64,000 nt of DNA from Pseudeuparius sepicola (lineage: Eukaryota > Arthropoda > Insecta > Coleoptera > Anthribidae): contig OY987301.1 of the NCBI GenBank assembly GCA_963920635.1, forward strand, positions 15,480,501 through 15,544,500, in the 5' to 3' direction. Shown in pieces: positions 24,501-30,439 of the stretch. Below the pieces are notes generated by a model, which had not been told where the DNA came from, made no database searches, and saw nothing but the letters and a program-made list of their open reading frames with translations. Each line of letters opens with the position of its first letter. Positions within the stretch are counted from its first letter, which is position 1. The position numbers were made by a program, and so were the translations under genes.

Positions 24501-26656
24501 GGAGGCCATGTGGAGCATTTGTAATGCGTATATCCTTTTTCTAAATGTTATTGTCGTTTTCAATAAAAATTAAATTTGAAACAATAAATCTGACAAAGTT
24601 TATTAACTGTGTTACTATTTAAAATTTCTCATTTCTCTCAATTTCCCTTCTTCAGTTTTCTCTGAGGTTTTAAAATAAATAAAATATACTTGCAAACTGT
24701 CAATAATTATTACTATAATTTGGCATGGCAACCTGTGACCCAAGGATGAGTAATCCGTCACAAAAAAGGCTCAGTTCTGAACGACCCAAATGAGTCCGTA
24801 AAATAGCTATTTTTGGGAGCGTATGACAAAAACATATTTTCTGTTCAGATGTGCTTAAACATATTCAATTTAAAAGAGTAGAAAATTAAAACCAGTCACT
24901 CTTTTACTTATATTTTTCATTAAAATAAATCTTAAAGTCTATACAAGTTACAGAGGCAGTGGATCAAAACATTGGCCACCACGTGACGTATTCTCTTATT
25001 GGTCTGGCCGTCATAAAATGTCAAGTGTTTACGTGGCGAGCAGAATGCAGGGCCGGCTCTTCCCTCAGTCGAGTTTCCTGCATATTTTAGATCGGATCGC
25101 GAGCAGTATATTCTGTAAATTTATTTTGATACTTAATTTAAGGAAATTGATAAAGATCCACGAAAGGTAGAAACACAAATTTTAGAACTTCTAAAAGAAT
25201 TAGTTCAGAATTACAAGCCACTTGGAGTATCATATTAGTCCGACCCTGGTAATCGATCGCAAGGCGGTCATGTGACTTTGTTTATATCTACTGGCACTGT
25301 AACTTGGATAGACTTTAGTTACCTATGAACAACTAGTCAGCCATGGAAATAGAAAAGTATTGAACTGTCGATGTGCGCTTTTGTCAATTATTATACTATT
25401 ATAGGTACAGTTATACCTATAAAAATGAACAGTGATGATTGATGTAGATTATCCCGACGAATGCAAGTATGGGCACACGGCACACCTCCCGAGAAAAGTA
25501 GCAAATTTGCCTAATAATGTTAAAATATCGGAATTTAGAACTCGACGTAAATAATATAGAGTTCGTGCGCAATAGCGTGAATCTACATTTTGCCCAGCGT
25601 TCCTGGCTCTCTGCGGTATTTTCATGTATACATGTGTTCTGCCCCTGCCTCGAATCAAACCAAGGTCGATCTAAGGCAGAAAATCATGAAGTCCAAAGAG
25701 TTCGCGACGCTAGTCGCCACCGCGGCTCCTGGTGAACCTAAAATGAATAAAAAAATTAAGTGGGTTAACACCTTCCATGCCAATATCTTTAATTTAGATT
25801 TTTCGGTTTGAAAGAAAAATATTGGTGAAATATGTCAAAATATGCATGAAATTCTGAGAAATGAAATATATCGTTTCGCCTAAACCACCTTTCTTCACAG
25901 GATCATATTCTTCATGGCGGTCGCTCTTACGTCAGGCTCCATGTTAATGGAAAGAAACGAGGGCATATTGGAAAGGTCTCTTGTCAACGGGATCAGTGGT
26001 ACTGAAATCCTCTTCTCCCAAGTCATCACCCAGTTCGTGGTCATGCTTGGTCAAACCACTTGCGTCATCCTCTTCGCCTTCGTCATCTTTGGACTCACTC
26101 AAAACGGTAGTTGGACATTGCTGTTCATCCTTACACTTTTGGCTGGAATCTGCGGCATGTGCTTTGGTAAGTAAGCGGACACTAACTAGAAAAACAAAAC
26201 TGTAAAGTCCCTGAATCTATGATCTCCAATATTATATCAAGGGACTCCTTTACTCTCGATAAAATGAATCTATATGGGAGCGTTTTTGATACCTACTGAT
26301 TTATCCTTAACCATGATAGATTGATACATAATACTGAAAATGATTTTTCCCTAGGAATTGTTGTATCTTGTTGTTGCGACAACGAGCGCTCAGCAACCTA
26401 CATGGCACTTGGTAGTTTCCTGCCAATAGTGATGCTCTGTGGCATAATCTGGCCAATTGAATCCATGAACGACTACCTAAAGTGGGTGTCCGACTTCTTG
26501 CCACTGACCCAAGCGACCCAGAGTCTGAGGTGCATCATCGCCAGAGGCTGGGGCATCCAGGTGCCCGTGGTGTACGAAGGATTCATCTCGATAACCATTT
26601 GGATGGTCCTGTTCCTGACGATCAGCATACTGGTGCTTAAATTTAAGAAGGGATGA
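3571..26656 (+). CDS. ABC transporter, ABCH subfamily (insect 'ABCG23-like' half transporter)
   Basis: The coding exons are 3571-3752, 3919-4078, 9875-10231, 16073-16186, 16242-16398, 20557-20933, 22976-23153, 23219-23334, 23393-23463, 25901-26166 and 26355-26656. All introns are GT-AG and all joins are in frame: 2280 nt, 759 aa. The nucleotide-binding domain comes first: Walker A GASGCGKT (66-73), Q-loop Q114, signature LSGGQ (165-169), Walker B LLILDEP with D189/E190, and H-loop H223. An acidic, proline-rich linker (about 325-350) follows. Then come a first membrane span (about 378-400), a long Cys-containing extracellular loop (about 401-567) and a C-terminal membrane bundle. NBD-TMD order with this ABC2-type membrane half fits insect ABCH proteins, known for cuticular lipid barrier roles. 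A splice acceptor at 3544 implies an upstream non-coding exon. I cannot tell which of the insect ABCH paralogues it is. Confidence 0.95.
4201..5525. mobile_element. Tc1-like element with ~460-bp inverted repeats
   Basis: 4201-4660 and 5056-5525 are near-perfect reverse complements. The outer ends read 'tgcattgtaggttgg' and 'ccaacctacaatgca'; the inner ends are 'cccagttgcc' and 'ggcaactggg'. The short core holds a decayed transposase N-terminus. The element sits in intron 2 of the ABC gene. Inverted repeats this long relative to the core are unusual for Tc1 elements and approach a foldback structure. The exact outer limits and target duplication are unclear because T-runs lie at the edge. Confidence 0.85.
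4685..5055 (+). pseudogene. Tc1-like transposase N-terminal HTH fragment, frameshifted
   Basis: The first ~60 codons (from ATG 4685) encode a helix-turn-helix of Tc1 type, with 'GRHRSTIRRIIERFNETGSY' as the recognisable block. The frame then shifts: the expected Gly/Arg-rich linker ('GQGRNRCTDPRDERF') is in another frame. Farther on, 'SELRTARHHTI', a stop, and 'SRTIRRRLNEAGLNDR' resemble the second HTH of Tc1 transposases. There is no DDE catalytic domain before the right inverted repeat. This is a dead internal-deletion derivative that keeps only the DNA-binding half. Confidence 0.8.
5533..6022. repeat. Near-complete palindromic foldback (490 bp)
   Basis: The left arm from 'attgtaaacaaaaacgttct' is matched in reverse by the right arm ending 'aacgtttttgtttacaat'. 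Internal matches include 'gtcatggtttcatagcaaat' against 'atttgctatgaaaccatgac', and 'taataaactcacc'-like segments near the centre at about 5780. There is no coding content. It directly abuts the Tc1-like element on its left and the dispersed repeat also found at 601-970 on its right. Confidence 0.8.
6023..7560. other. Intron 2 stretch, repeat tail and unassigned DNA
   Basis: 6030-6330 is the dispersed repeat shared with 730-970. The rest is AT-rich intronic DNA with no supportable gene. At about 7185-7262 there is a short tRNA-like stretch containing 'gggttcaaatccc', a match to the pol III B-box/T-arm. No clean cloverleaf could be drawn, so it is not called as a tRNA. Confidence 0.5.
7606..8390. 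repeat. Imperfect direct tandem duplication (~370-405 bp units)
   Basis: Two consecutive copies begin with 'ggaattttcactagtaatc' (about 7606 and 7979). They continue through 'ttgaattattgccgg', 'cgtgttagagaaaaa', 'attcaagaacgtggg' and 'aatcacctcctgctgccta'. The second copy has an extra segment around 8062-8085 with 'gtcgcgtagcgagcagga'. No coding potential is seen. It is probably a tandem insertion or unequal-crossover product of an uncharacterised repeat within intron 2. Confidence 0.8.
8400..9130. other. Unassigned AT-rich intron DNA
   Basis: No gene is seen. A short perfect hairpin with arms 'tcagtgactatagattct' lies at about 8993-9027. Nothing else is resolvable. Confidence 0.4.
9140..9670. 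mobile_element. TA-flanked CAGGGTGG foldback element
   Basis: The ends are CAGGGTGGTTCATTATAAAT and its inverse ATTTATAATGAACCACCCTG, each next to a TA dinucleotide. The arms run inward through the C-run 'gacacccccc', 'ttaactt' and 'aaaaact', making most of the 531-bp element a hairpin. No open frame is convincing. Terminal CAGGGTG with TA flanks fits a Tc1/mariner-type MITE. A half copy with the same end occurs at 23822. Confidence 0.87.
10292..11230. mobile_element. hAT-like non-autonomous element
   Basis: The left end is CAGGGACTCTTTAAA followed by a G-run and 'acccag'. The right end is 'ctgggtcccc', then TTTAAAGAGTCCCTG. The flanking octamers TAATAAAT and TAATAAAC match at 7 of 8 bases, suggesting an 8-bp hAT-type duplication. 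A second copy of the left terminus sits at 10484, so one element may be nested in another. The first ~190 bp recur at 44279. It begins about 60 bp downstream of the exon 3 donor of the ABC gene. Confidence 0.78.
11380..11905 (-). mobile_element. Penelope-like element fragment (3' part)
   Basis: This closely follows 27325-27870, which encodes a Penelope GIY-YIG end. Shared blocks include 'gaaagaacgaaactttgaa'-type sequence, 'ataacttcaacaa', 'gctttcggaggataaat', 'tatttcctagaataaatgc' and the coding-end block 'gaacgttaaatggcctacaa'. Only the last codons before the 3' region survive here. A short inverted segment with 'gtctagagaataccattctc' breaks it near the distal end. It lies in intron 3 of the ABC gene. 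Confidence 0.75.
11923..12525. mobile_element. TA-flanked element with transposase 3' remnant
   Basis: It begins CAGGGTGATTCAGGAGGAAA and ends with the inverse before CCCTG; TA dinucleotides flank both sides (11921-22, 12526-27). The inverted repeats are about 172 bp (11923-12095 and 12351-12525) and nearly perfect. The core contains the end of a DDE transposase frame. The right TA is shared with the next foldback, so two insertions stand back to back. Confidence 0.9.
12130..12359 (+). pseudogene. DDE transposase C-terminal fragment (mariner/Tc1-like)
   Basis: The frame includes 'NPLDYCLWGWFKSLVY', the conserved block after the second catalytic Asp in many mariner-related transposases. It continues through 'RIINAAATIRNRP' to a stop at 12359 at the edge of the right inverted repeat. 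Only about 75 codons remain and the catalytic residues are missing. It shows the parent of this MITE was a mariner-type transposon. Confidence 0.75.
12528..13369. mobile_element. 842-bp foldback element (GACCGGGAG ends)
   Basis: It begins GACCGGGAGATAGTGACAGA and ends with the exact inverse, flanked by TA at both ends. The arms are about 400 bp. Matching internal blocks include 'atgatttagtcaggctgcca'-type sequence near 12700 and 13190, and 'gcataccg' near 12765 and 13115. No transposase is present. The termini differ from the CAGGGTG family, so this is a separate TA-inserting family. Confidence 0.88.
13417..13531. repeat. Short palindrome
   Basis: The left arm 'catacctgattagcttatct' is matched by the right arm 'aggtaagctaatcaggtatg'. 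The inner part has 'ctacagatac' against 'gaatctgtagtct'. It is a hairpin-forming MITE-like sequence of about 110 bp. Past it, at about 13615, 'gaacgtcgaaacgtcgg' resembles a motif common near Penelope-like ends, which is weak evidence only. Confidence 0.7.
13540..16060. other. Intron 3 remainder with GC-rich hairpins
   Basis: No gene is seen. Two hairpins stand out from the AT-rich background. In 14856-14895, AGCGCACGGAAA pairs with TTTCCGTGCGCT. In 15257-15353, 'gtccagaaatagatttt' pairs with 'aaaatctttatttccagac' and encloses an inner stem 'ttcccgtgt...acacgggaa'. There is also an (ATT)n microsatellite near 14620-14643. The hairpins may be ends of one unidentified element. Confidence 0.5.
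16400..17530. other. Unassigned AT-rich intron 5 DNA
   Basis: No gene or clear repeat boundary is seen, only very AT-rich DNA with poly-T and poly-A runs. Confidence 0.4.
17536..18682. mobile_element. Large foldback element, family F (copy 1)
   Basis: The left arm ('gatcaggactttgacattttg', then 'gggttgctcaatataaacat') is matched by the right arm ('atatgagcaacccacc', 'ctacaaaatgcaaaattcctgatc'), giving about 1.15 kb of near-palindrome. The right end closes 'tgggacaccctgta'; the matching left terminus is missing. Related copies lie at 21753-22646 and, partially, 60091-60830. Internal open frames are by-products of the palindrome. It lies in intron 5 of the ABC gene. Confidence 0.85.
18938..19470 (+). 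pseudogene. LINE retrotransposon, 5'-truncated reverse transcriptase C-terminus
   Basis: The open frame runs from about 18940 to the stop at 19281. It reads '...LQILQNKAMRVILN', then 'MLNKLQWLNIKNL', 'KLKHNLLP', 'HHNYSTRS' and 'KSLFQKGLIEYNKLPDKLK'. This series is typical of the tail after the reverse transcriptase domain in non-LTR retrotransposons of insects. An AT-rich 3' region ends in 'gctgctactactactacta', a short simple tail. The catalytic domain is absent, so it is a dead 5'-truncated insertion. The clade is not assigned. Confidence 0.75.
19480..20550. other. Intron 5 distal part
   Basis: No gene is seen. Pieces of TA-flanked MITE ends occur near 20155-20215 ('aacaccctgtatg' and 'atacagggtgttctgg'), suggesting a small damaged element. 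The remainder is unassigned. Confidence 0.4.
21016..21695. mobile_element. TA-flanked foldback element (CAGGGTGTAACTT)
   Basis: The left end is CAGGGTGTAACTTAAG. The right arm ends 'cttaagttgcaccctatat', a slightly mutated inverse. Matching internal blocks include 'cgatcatcagccaattct' against 'aaaattggctgaggatcg', and 'ccccataacttttttatt' against 'aataaaaaagttatgcgg'. A 133-codon open frame inside it is a palindrome by-product. It lies in intron 6 of the ABC gene, just before another family F copy. Confidence 0.82.
21753..22646. mobile_element. Large foldback element, family F (copy 2)
   Basis: The ends are CAGGGTGTCCCAGG at left and 'ctggggcacccg' at right, with TA on both sides. Arms shared with 17536-18682 include 'gagttgctcatataaacat' and its inverse, 'gtcaaagtcctgat' and 'aacgcttgatatt'-type sequence. 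The element is 894 bp. It is the most complete family F copy in the window because both termini survive. Confidence 0.85.
23822..24005. mobile_element. Half copy of the 9140-9670 foldback family
   Basis: 'cagggtggctcactataaat', 'gacacccc', 'aacttgttagtttttgag' and 'ttacaaaagttttagatact' match one arm of the 9.1-9.7 kb element. The opposite arm is missing. The copy ends near 'ggaacaccttgtat'. Confidence 0.75.
24081..24786. repeat. Foldback repeat, ~700 bp
   Basis: The left arm 'cgttcagaactgagcctttt' pairs with 'aaaaggctcagttctgaacg' at the right end. Inner matches include 'caaattatagtaataatt' against 'aattattactataatttg', and 'ttttattggaaacgaca' against 'tcgttttcaataaaaatt'. No coding content is seen. 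It lies in intron 9 of the ABC gene. Confidence 0.8.
24800..25895. other. Intron 9 distal part with CpG-rich patch
   Basis: 24960-25110 is richer in GC and CpG than its surroundings and holds 'ccacgtgacgta'. From 25146 to 25238 a 30-codon in-frame stretch ('DPRKVETQILELLKEL...') ends in TAG and looks peptide-like, but it has no start, splice sites or known domain. It may be transposon debris. No gene is called. Confidence 0.35.
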
Positions 26657-26724
26657 AGTGTGATCTTAGTTGTTACTTTTATAGCGGTAGGTAATTTAAA
26701 TGTTAAATGTTGTTAGTTTAAGAA

Positions 26725-26730
26725 AATAAA
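26725..26730 (+). terminator. Polyadenylation signal AATAAA of the ABC gene
   Basis: A canonical AATAAA lies 69 bases after the TGA of the last ABC exon, followed by a T-rich stretch. It fits a short 3' UTR. Confidence 0.65.
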
Positions 26731-26989
26731 TGAAGTTTGAAAATGTATATAACTGTTTTAATTTTAAAGTAGATTCAGAAACGCGAGAGAGATCTAGAAA
26801 CAATAACCAGCAATTGAAACTGCCCATGCTGAAAAAGACGTAATTACAATTATTTTGTAAGAAAGAGTTTAGCTTTAGACTTAAGACATTCCAAAAACGA
26901 AACAAAATAATTTTCAAGATGCAAATTATTATTCTTTATCTGAATGTCTACAGCCTGTTTTAGTGACAAACACAGTCAAAAGCATAAAT

Positions 26990-27324
26990 ATTTTTTACTG
27001 ATAATACAGGGTGTTACAAAAAAAGTAGATCAATCCGTTGAACCAAAATAATATGACATTTTTTTCTTATGCTATTTTTCATTTAGACGCCCACAATTTC
27101 AAGCTCAAATTTGACACGAGTTTTCTATAGACACAATCTCGTACTTGACAAGAAAAGAGAGAGGACGCCTAACAGTGCTCGTGGCCATGTTACCGACTGC
27201 CACATCGCACGACAGGCCAGTGGCGTAGCATAAAACACGTTCTTACCCAAAATCACAAAAATGTTAAAAATGAAAAGGTAGTTAATTTTGACTTACATGT
27301 AATTTGAAATATTGGCATTTATGT
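26990..27324. other. Intergenic, single MITE end
   Basis: 'tacagggtgttac' at about 27004 is one terminus of the TA-flanked family; no partner arm was found before the Penelope-like fragment. No gene is seen. Confidence 0.4.
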
Positions 27325-28450
27325 AATTTTTAATTGGGTTTTTCGCCACCAAACTGATTGAAAGACAACTTTTTCAAGTTGCCTCGAAAATTCATAGATT
27401 ATTAACATTGAACGAACGAAACTTTAAACGTGTAACTCAAAAAATAACTTCAACAAATTTGTTTTCTGAGCTTTCGGAGGATAAATCTTCCTCCTTTCTC
27501 AAAGATCATGTCACGTCAAAGTGAAGTGATAGATTAATAAATTTCGGGTTAAAATGTCATGACAACAGAAACAATAGCCTAGCCACCTGCCTGATATTGT
27601 ACCCTGTGTTTTATCTAATTATCTATACTAACTTCTCTTTGAATAAGTGGCAATAATATTTTACTGAATTCCACTGAACATTCAGCAACACAGTTGCCCG
27701 TATTTCCTAGAATAAATGCAGATTCTTTAATTTTTCGTCTATTTCCTACTTCTTCTTTTAGAATTGGTTTGGAACTATCCTCAGAGAAATAAAATTTGAT
27801 TTTGCCTGATATAATTTTTATGTTCTTTTAAACGAACGTTAAATGGCCTACAAGTCTCCCCAACATAGAACTTTCCACATTCACAAGGAATTTTATAAAT
27901 GCAATTTTTTGAACTTTGTAACTCATTAAATGGTTTTGTTTTAACTAGCATCGATCTTAATGTATTTTTGGTTTTAAATACTGTTCTCACATTAAAACGA
28001 TTGCCTATACGTTTTAGCTTATCTGACAGTCCAGGAATATAAGGAATTATTAAATTTACTGGTCGGTCCACCAGATTTATTTCTCTAATTCTATTAGCAT
28101 TGTTATTTTGTTGGCAATCCTGAAAAACTTGCTCAACAAATTCAATAGGATAACTATTCTTCTCAAGAACATGTTTTATGTGTTTAATTTCTTCCTCAAA
28201 TTTTGTGTTATTAGAACAAATCGTTCTAGCCCTGTCATACAAAATTTTAATTACTCCTTTTTTAACACTAATATGATGATTGGAGTTGAAATGGAGAAAG
28301 CTCAGAAAACAAATTTGTTGAAGTTATTTTTTGAGTTACACGTTTAAAGTTTCGTTCGTTCAATGTTAATAATTTATGAATTTTCGAGGCAACTTGAAAA
28401 ATTTGTCTTTCAATCAGTTTGGTGGCGAAAAACCCAATTAAAAATTACAT
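27325..28450 (-). mobile_element. Penelope-like element fragment with inverted terminal segments
   Basis: The GIY-YIG coding end on the - strand lies between two inverted ~150-bp segments (27325-27490 and 28297-28450). These share 'ttgggtttttcgccaccaaa', 'gaaagacaa' and 'gaacgaacgaaactttaaac'. Penelope-like elements often carry such pLTR-type repeats in odd orientations. The reverse transcriptase is missing, so it cannot move by itself. A second truncated relative lies at 11380-11905. Confidence 0.8.
27781..28302 (-). pseudogene. Penelope GIY-YIG endonuclease C-terminal fragment
   Basis: The frame ends at 27781 and is open upstream to about 28302. It contains 'NSNHHISVKKGVIK' and 'LYDRARTIC', the linker after the reverse transcriptase. 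The endonuclease core follows: 'CIYKIPCECGKFYVGET', then 'RPFNVRLKEHK'. The IYKI...FYVG pair is the GIY-YIG signature as seen in Penelope elements, with the conserved Arg and the following HK. A Cys-containing insert (CEC) is also typical. The frame runs into the inverted terminal segment with no start codon of its own. Confidence 0.88.
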
Positions 28451-28646
28451 GGATCTGTTTGCGCCACAAATAAATTTTAGAAAATATTGGCATTTATTTG
28501 CAGATAATTTCCCAAATGTAAAGCTAGTGTTAAGTGCTGAAATATATTTATATGCGGCGATTTCGAATCAATCAAAATAGAATAAATAATGCACGCCCAT
28601 TTAAACCAGCCCATATTTTATAAAACTATCATAATCAATTAAGATA

Positions 28647-29812
28647 CAGGGTGTTATTTAAGTACGTAGCCAAACTTCAAGTGATTTTAAGACGAAAAGT
28701 TTATATAAACATAGGTCCCGTATCGCTTCCTTTTCAAGATACAGGATACAGGGTGTCAAACTTTTTTAAAAAAATCTTTTCTTCAACATCTTAATAATCC
28801 GTTAGCCAATTTTGTTTAAATCTGGCAGTGTTATATACGGTAGAGAGGGGTTAATTTAGCCCTAAGTAGATTCAAATTATTAAGTCCAGTAGCGTCCCGG
28901 GGGGCACCGTGACCAATATTTTTGAAAAAAAAAAATGTGCGCCACTGACTTTTTTAAAACTTTTAAATTTTTTTCGCATTAAGGAACTAAGAATACAACT
29001 TTTTGGTCTCTTGAATTTTTTCGTAAGTATATGGCTTCGTTTTCGATAGAAAAAAAAAATAAAAACCACTTTATTGCATGTCATGGCTTTGTTGTTGCAT
29101 TGCTGCTTTCTCGAAAACGAAGCAAGGTACGAACAAGATTCAAGAGATCAAAAAGTTGTATTCTGAGTTGCTTAATGGGAAAAATATAAAAGTAGATATT
29201 ACAATTATTATCAAGTCCAGTGGCGTCCCTTAACCAATATTTTTGAGAAAAAGAAAATGTGCGCCACTGACTTTTTTAAAACTTTTATATTTTTCTCGCA
29301 TTAAGCAACTAAGAATGCAACTTTTGGTCTCTTGAAACTTGTTCGTATCTTGCTTCATTTTCAAGAAAGCAGCAATGCAACAACAAAGCAATGACATGCA
29401 ATAAAGTGGTTATTATTTTTTTCTCTCGAAATTGGAGCCAGATACGAAAAAATTTATAAGACCATAAAGTTGTATTCTTAGTTCCTTAATGCGAGAAAAA
29501 TATAAAAGTTTTAAAAAAGTCAGTGGCGCACATTTTTTTTTTTTCAAAAATATTGATCACATTGCCCCCGGGACGCCACTGGACTTAATAATTTGAATCT
29601 ACTTGGGGCTAAACTAACCCCTCTCTTCCGTAAATAACACTGCCAGATTTAAACAAAATCGCCGAAAGGATTATTAAGATGTTGAAAAAAAAAAAGATTA
29701 AAAAAAGAATTTTTAAAAGATACCAGAGTTTATGTTTATATAAACTTTTCGTCTTAAAATCACTCAAAGAATCACCGCTTGAAGTTTGGCTACGTACTTA
29801 AATAACACCCTG
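28647..29812. mobile_element. 1.17-kb TA-flanked foldback element
   Basis: The ends are CAGGGTGTTATTTAAGTACG and its exact inverse, both next to TA. Each arm repeats 'gtccagtggcgtccc'-type sequence and 'ttttaaaacttttatatt'. The interior has a second level of inverted repeats ('gcattgctgctttct' and 'agaaagcagcaatgc'). No protein is encoded. A partial relative is at 44720-45180. Confidence 0.87.
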
Positions 29813-29829
29813 TATATAAAGTTAAAAAC

Positions 29830-30180
29830 TAAATGGGGTAATCGTCTATATAAGGACTATAATAATTTATAAAACTTTTTGCATTTACACTTTTTCTATG
29901 AAACCGCAGAAATAAGGGATGAGATACTTACATGATTACCTGAAGAAATCTTCAAAATATTTGGCACGCCATGATTTTTTTTCTTAAAAAACGTGCTTTG
30001 TATAGTTACTGAGATTCCCATGTATAAGCATTTAAAGTCCAAAACCGTTCCAAAACACTCACCCTTGCTTATAAGGAATGAAAGAAAATGATTAGTGCCT
30101 ATAGATACAAAATAAACAATTTAATTAGGCGGTACCAATTCCGATTTATAAATTTCTATTAGCTTAGCATTATAATACTC
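29830..30180. other. Upstream intergenic DNA of DENND10
   Basis: No gene or repeat boundary is seen. It precedes the CpG-richer promoter region. Confidence 0.4.
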
Positions 30181-30243
30181 GTATTAGCTCACACGGCTCT
30201 CTATAATGAAATGAAGCCGCGCATTCCTCATCCTTGCGTCATC

Positions 30244-30253
30244 GTCACGTGAC
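30244..30253. promoter_or_regulatory. GTCACGTGAC palindromic E-box upstream of DENND10
   Basis: The perfect palindrome GTCACGTGAC sits about 190 bases before the likely start codon, in a short CpG-rich patch (30195-30300, with 'cgcgcgcg'). It is identical to the CLEAR-type site bound by TFEB/MITF bHLH-ZIP factors in animals. That it is used here is an inference from position and from the endolysosomal role of DENND10. Confidence 0.45.
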
Positions 30254-30439
30254 CTCGCGCGCGTAAACTAAAGCATTACCGCACCGACAGCGCTATGATA
30301 TATTGTTTAAACTCCCATTTGGTAACAACAAATAACAATCCGTTCCCCACCAATGCGACACGATATCACACTATCGCCAAGCCGATTTAGATATCCATAA
30401 ACATCACACACACACATCGCACGCAGAGCCAACTGCACG

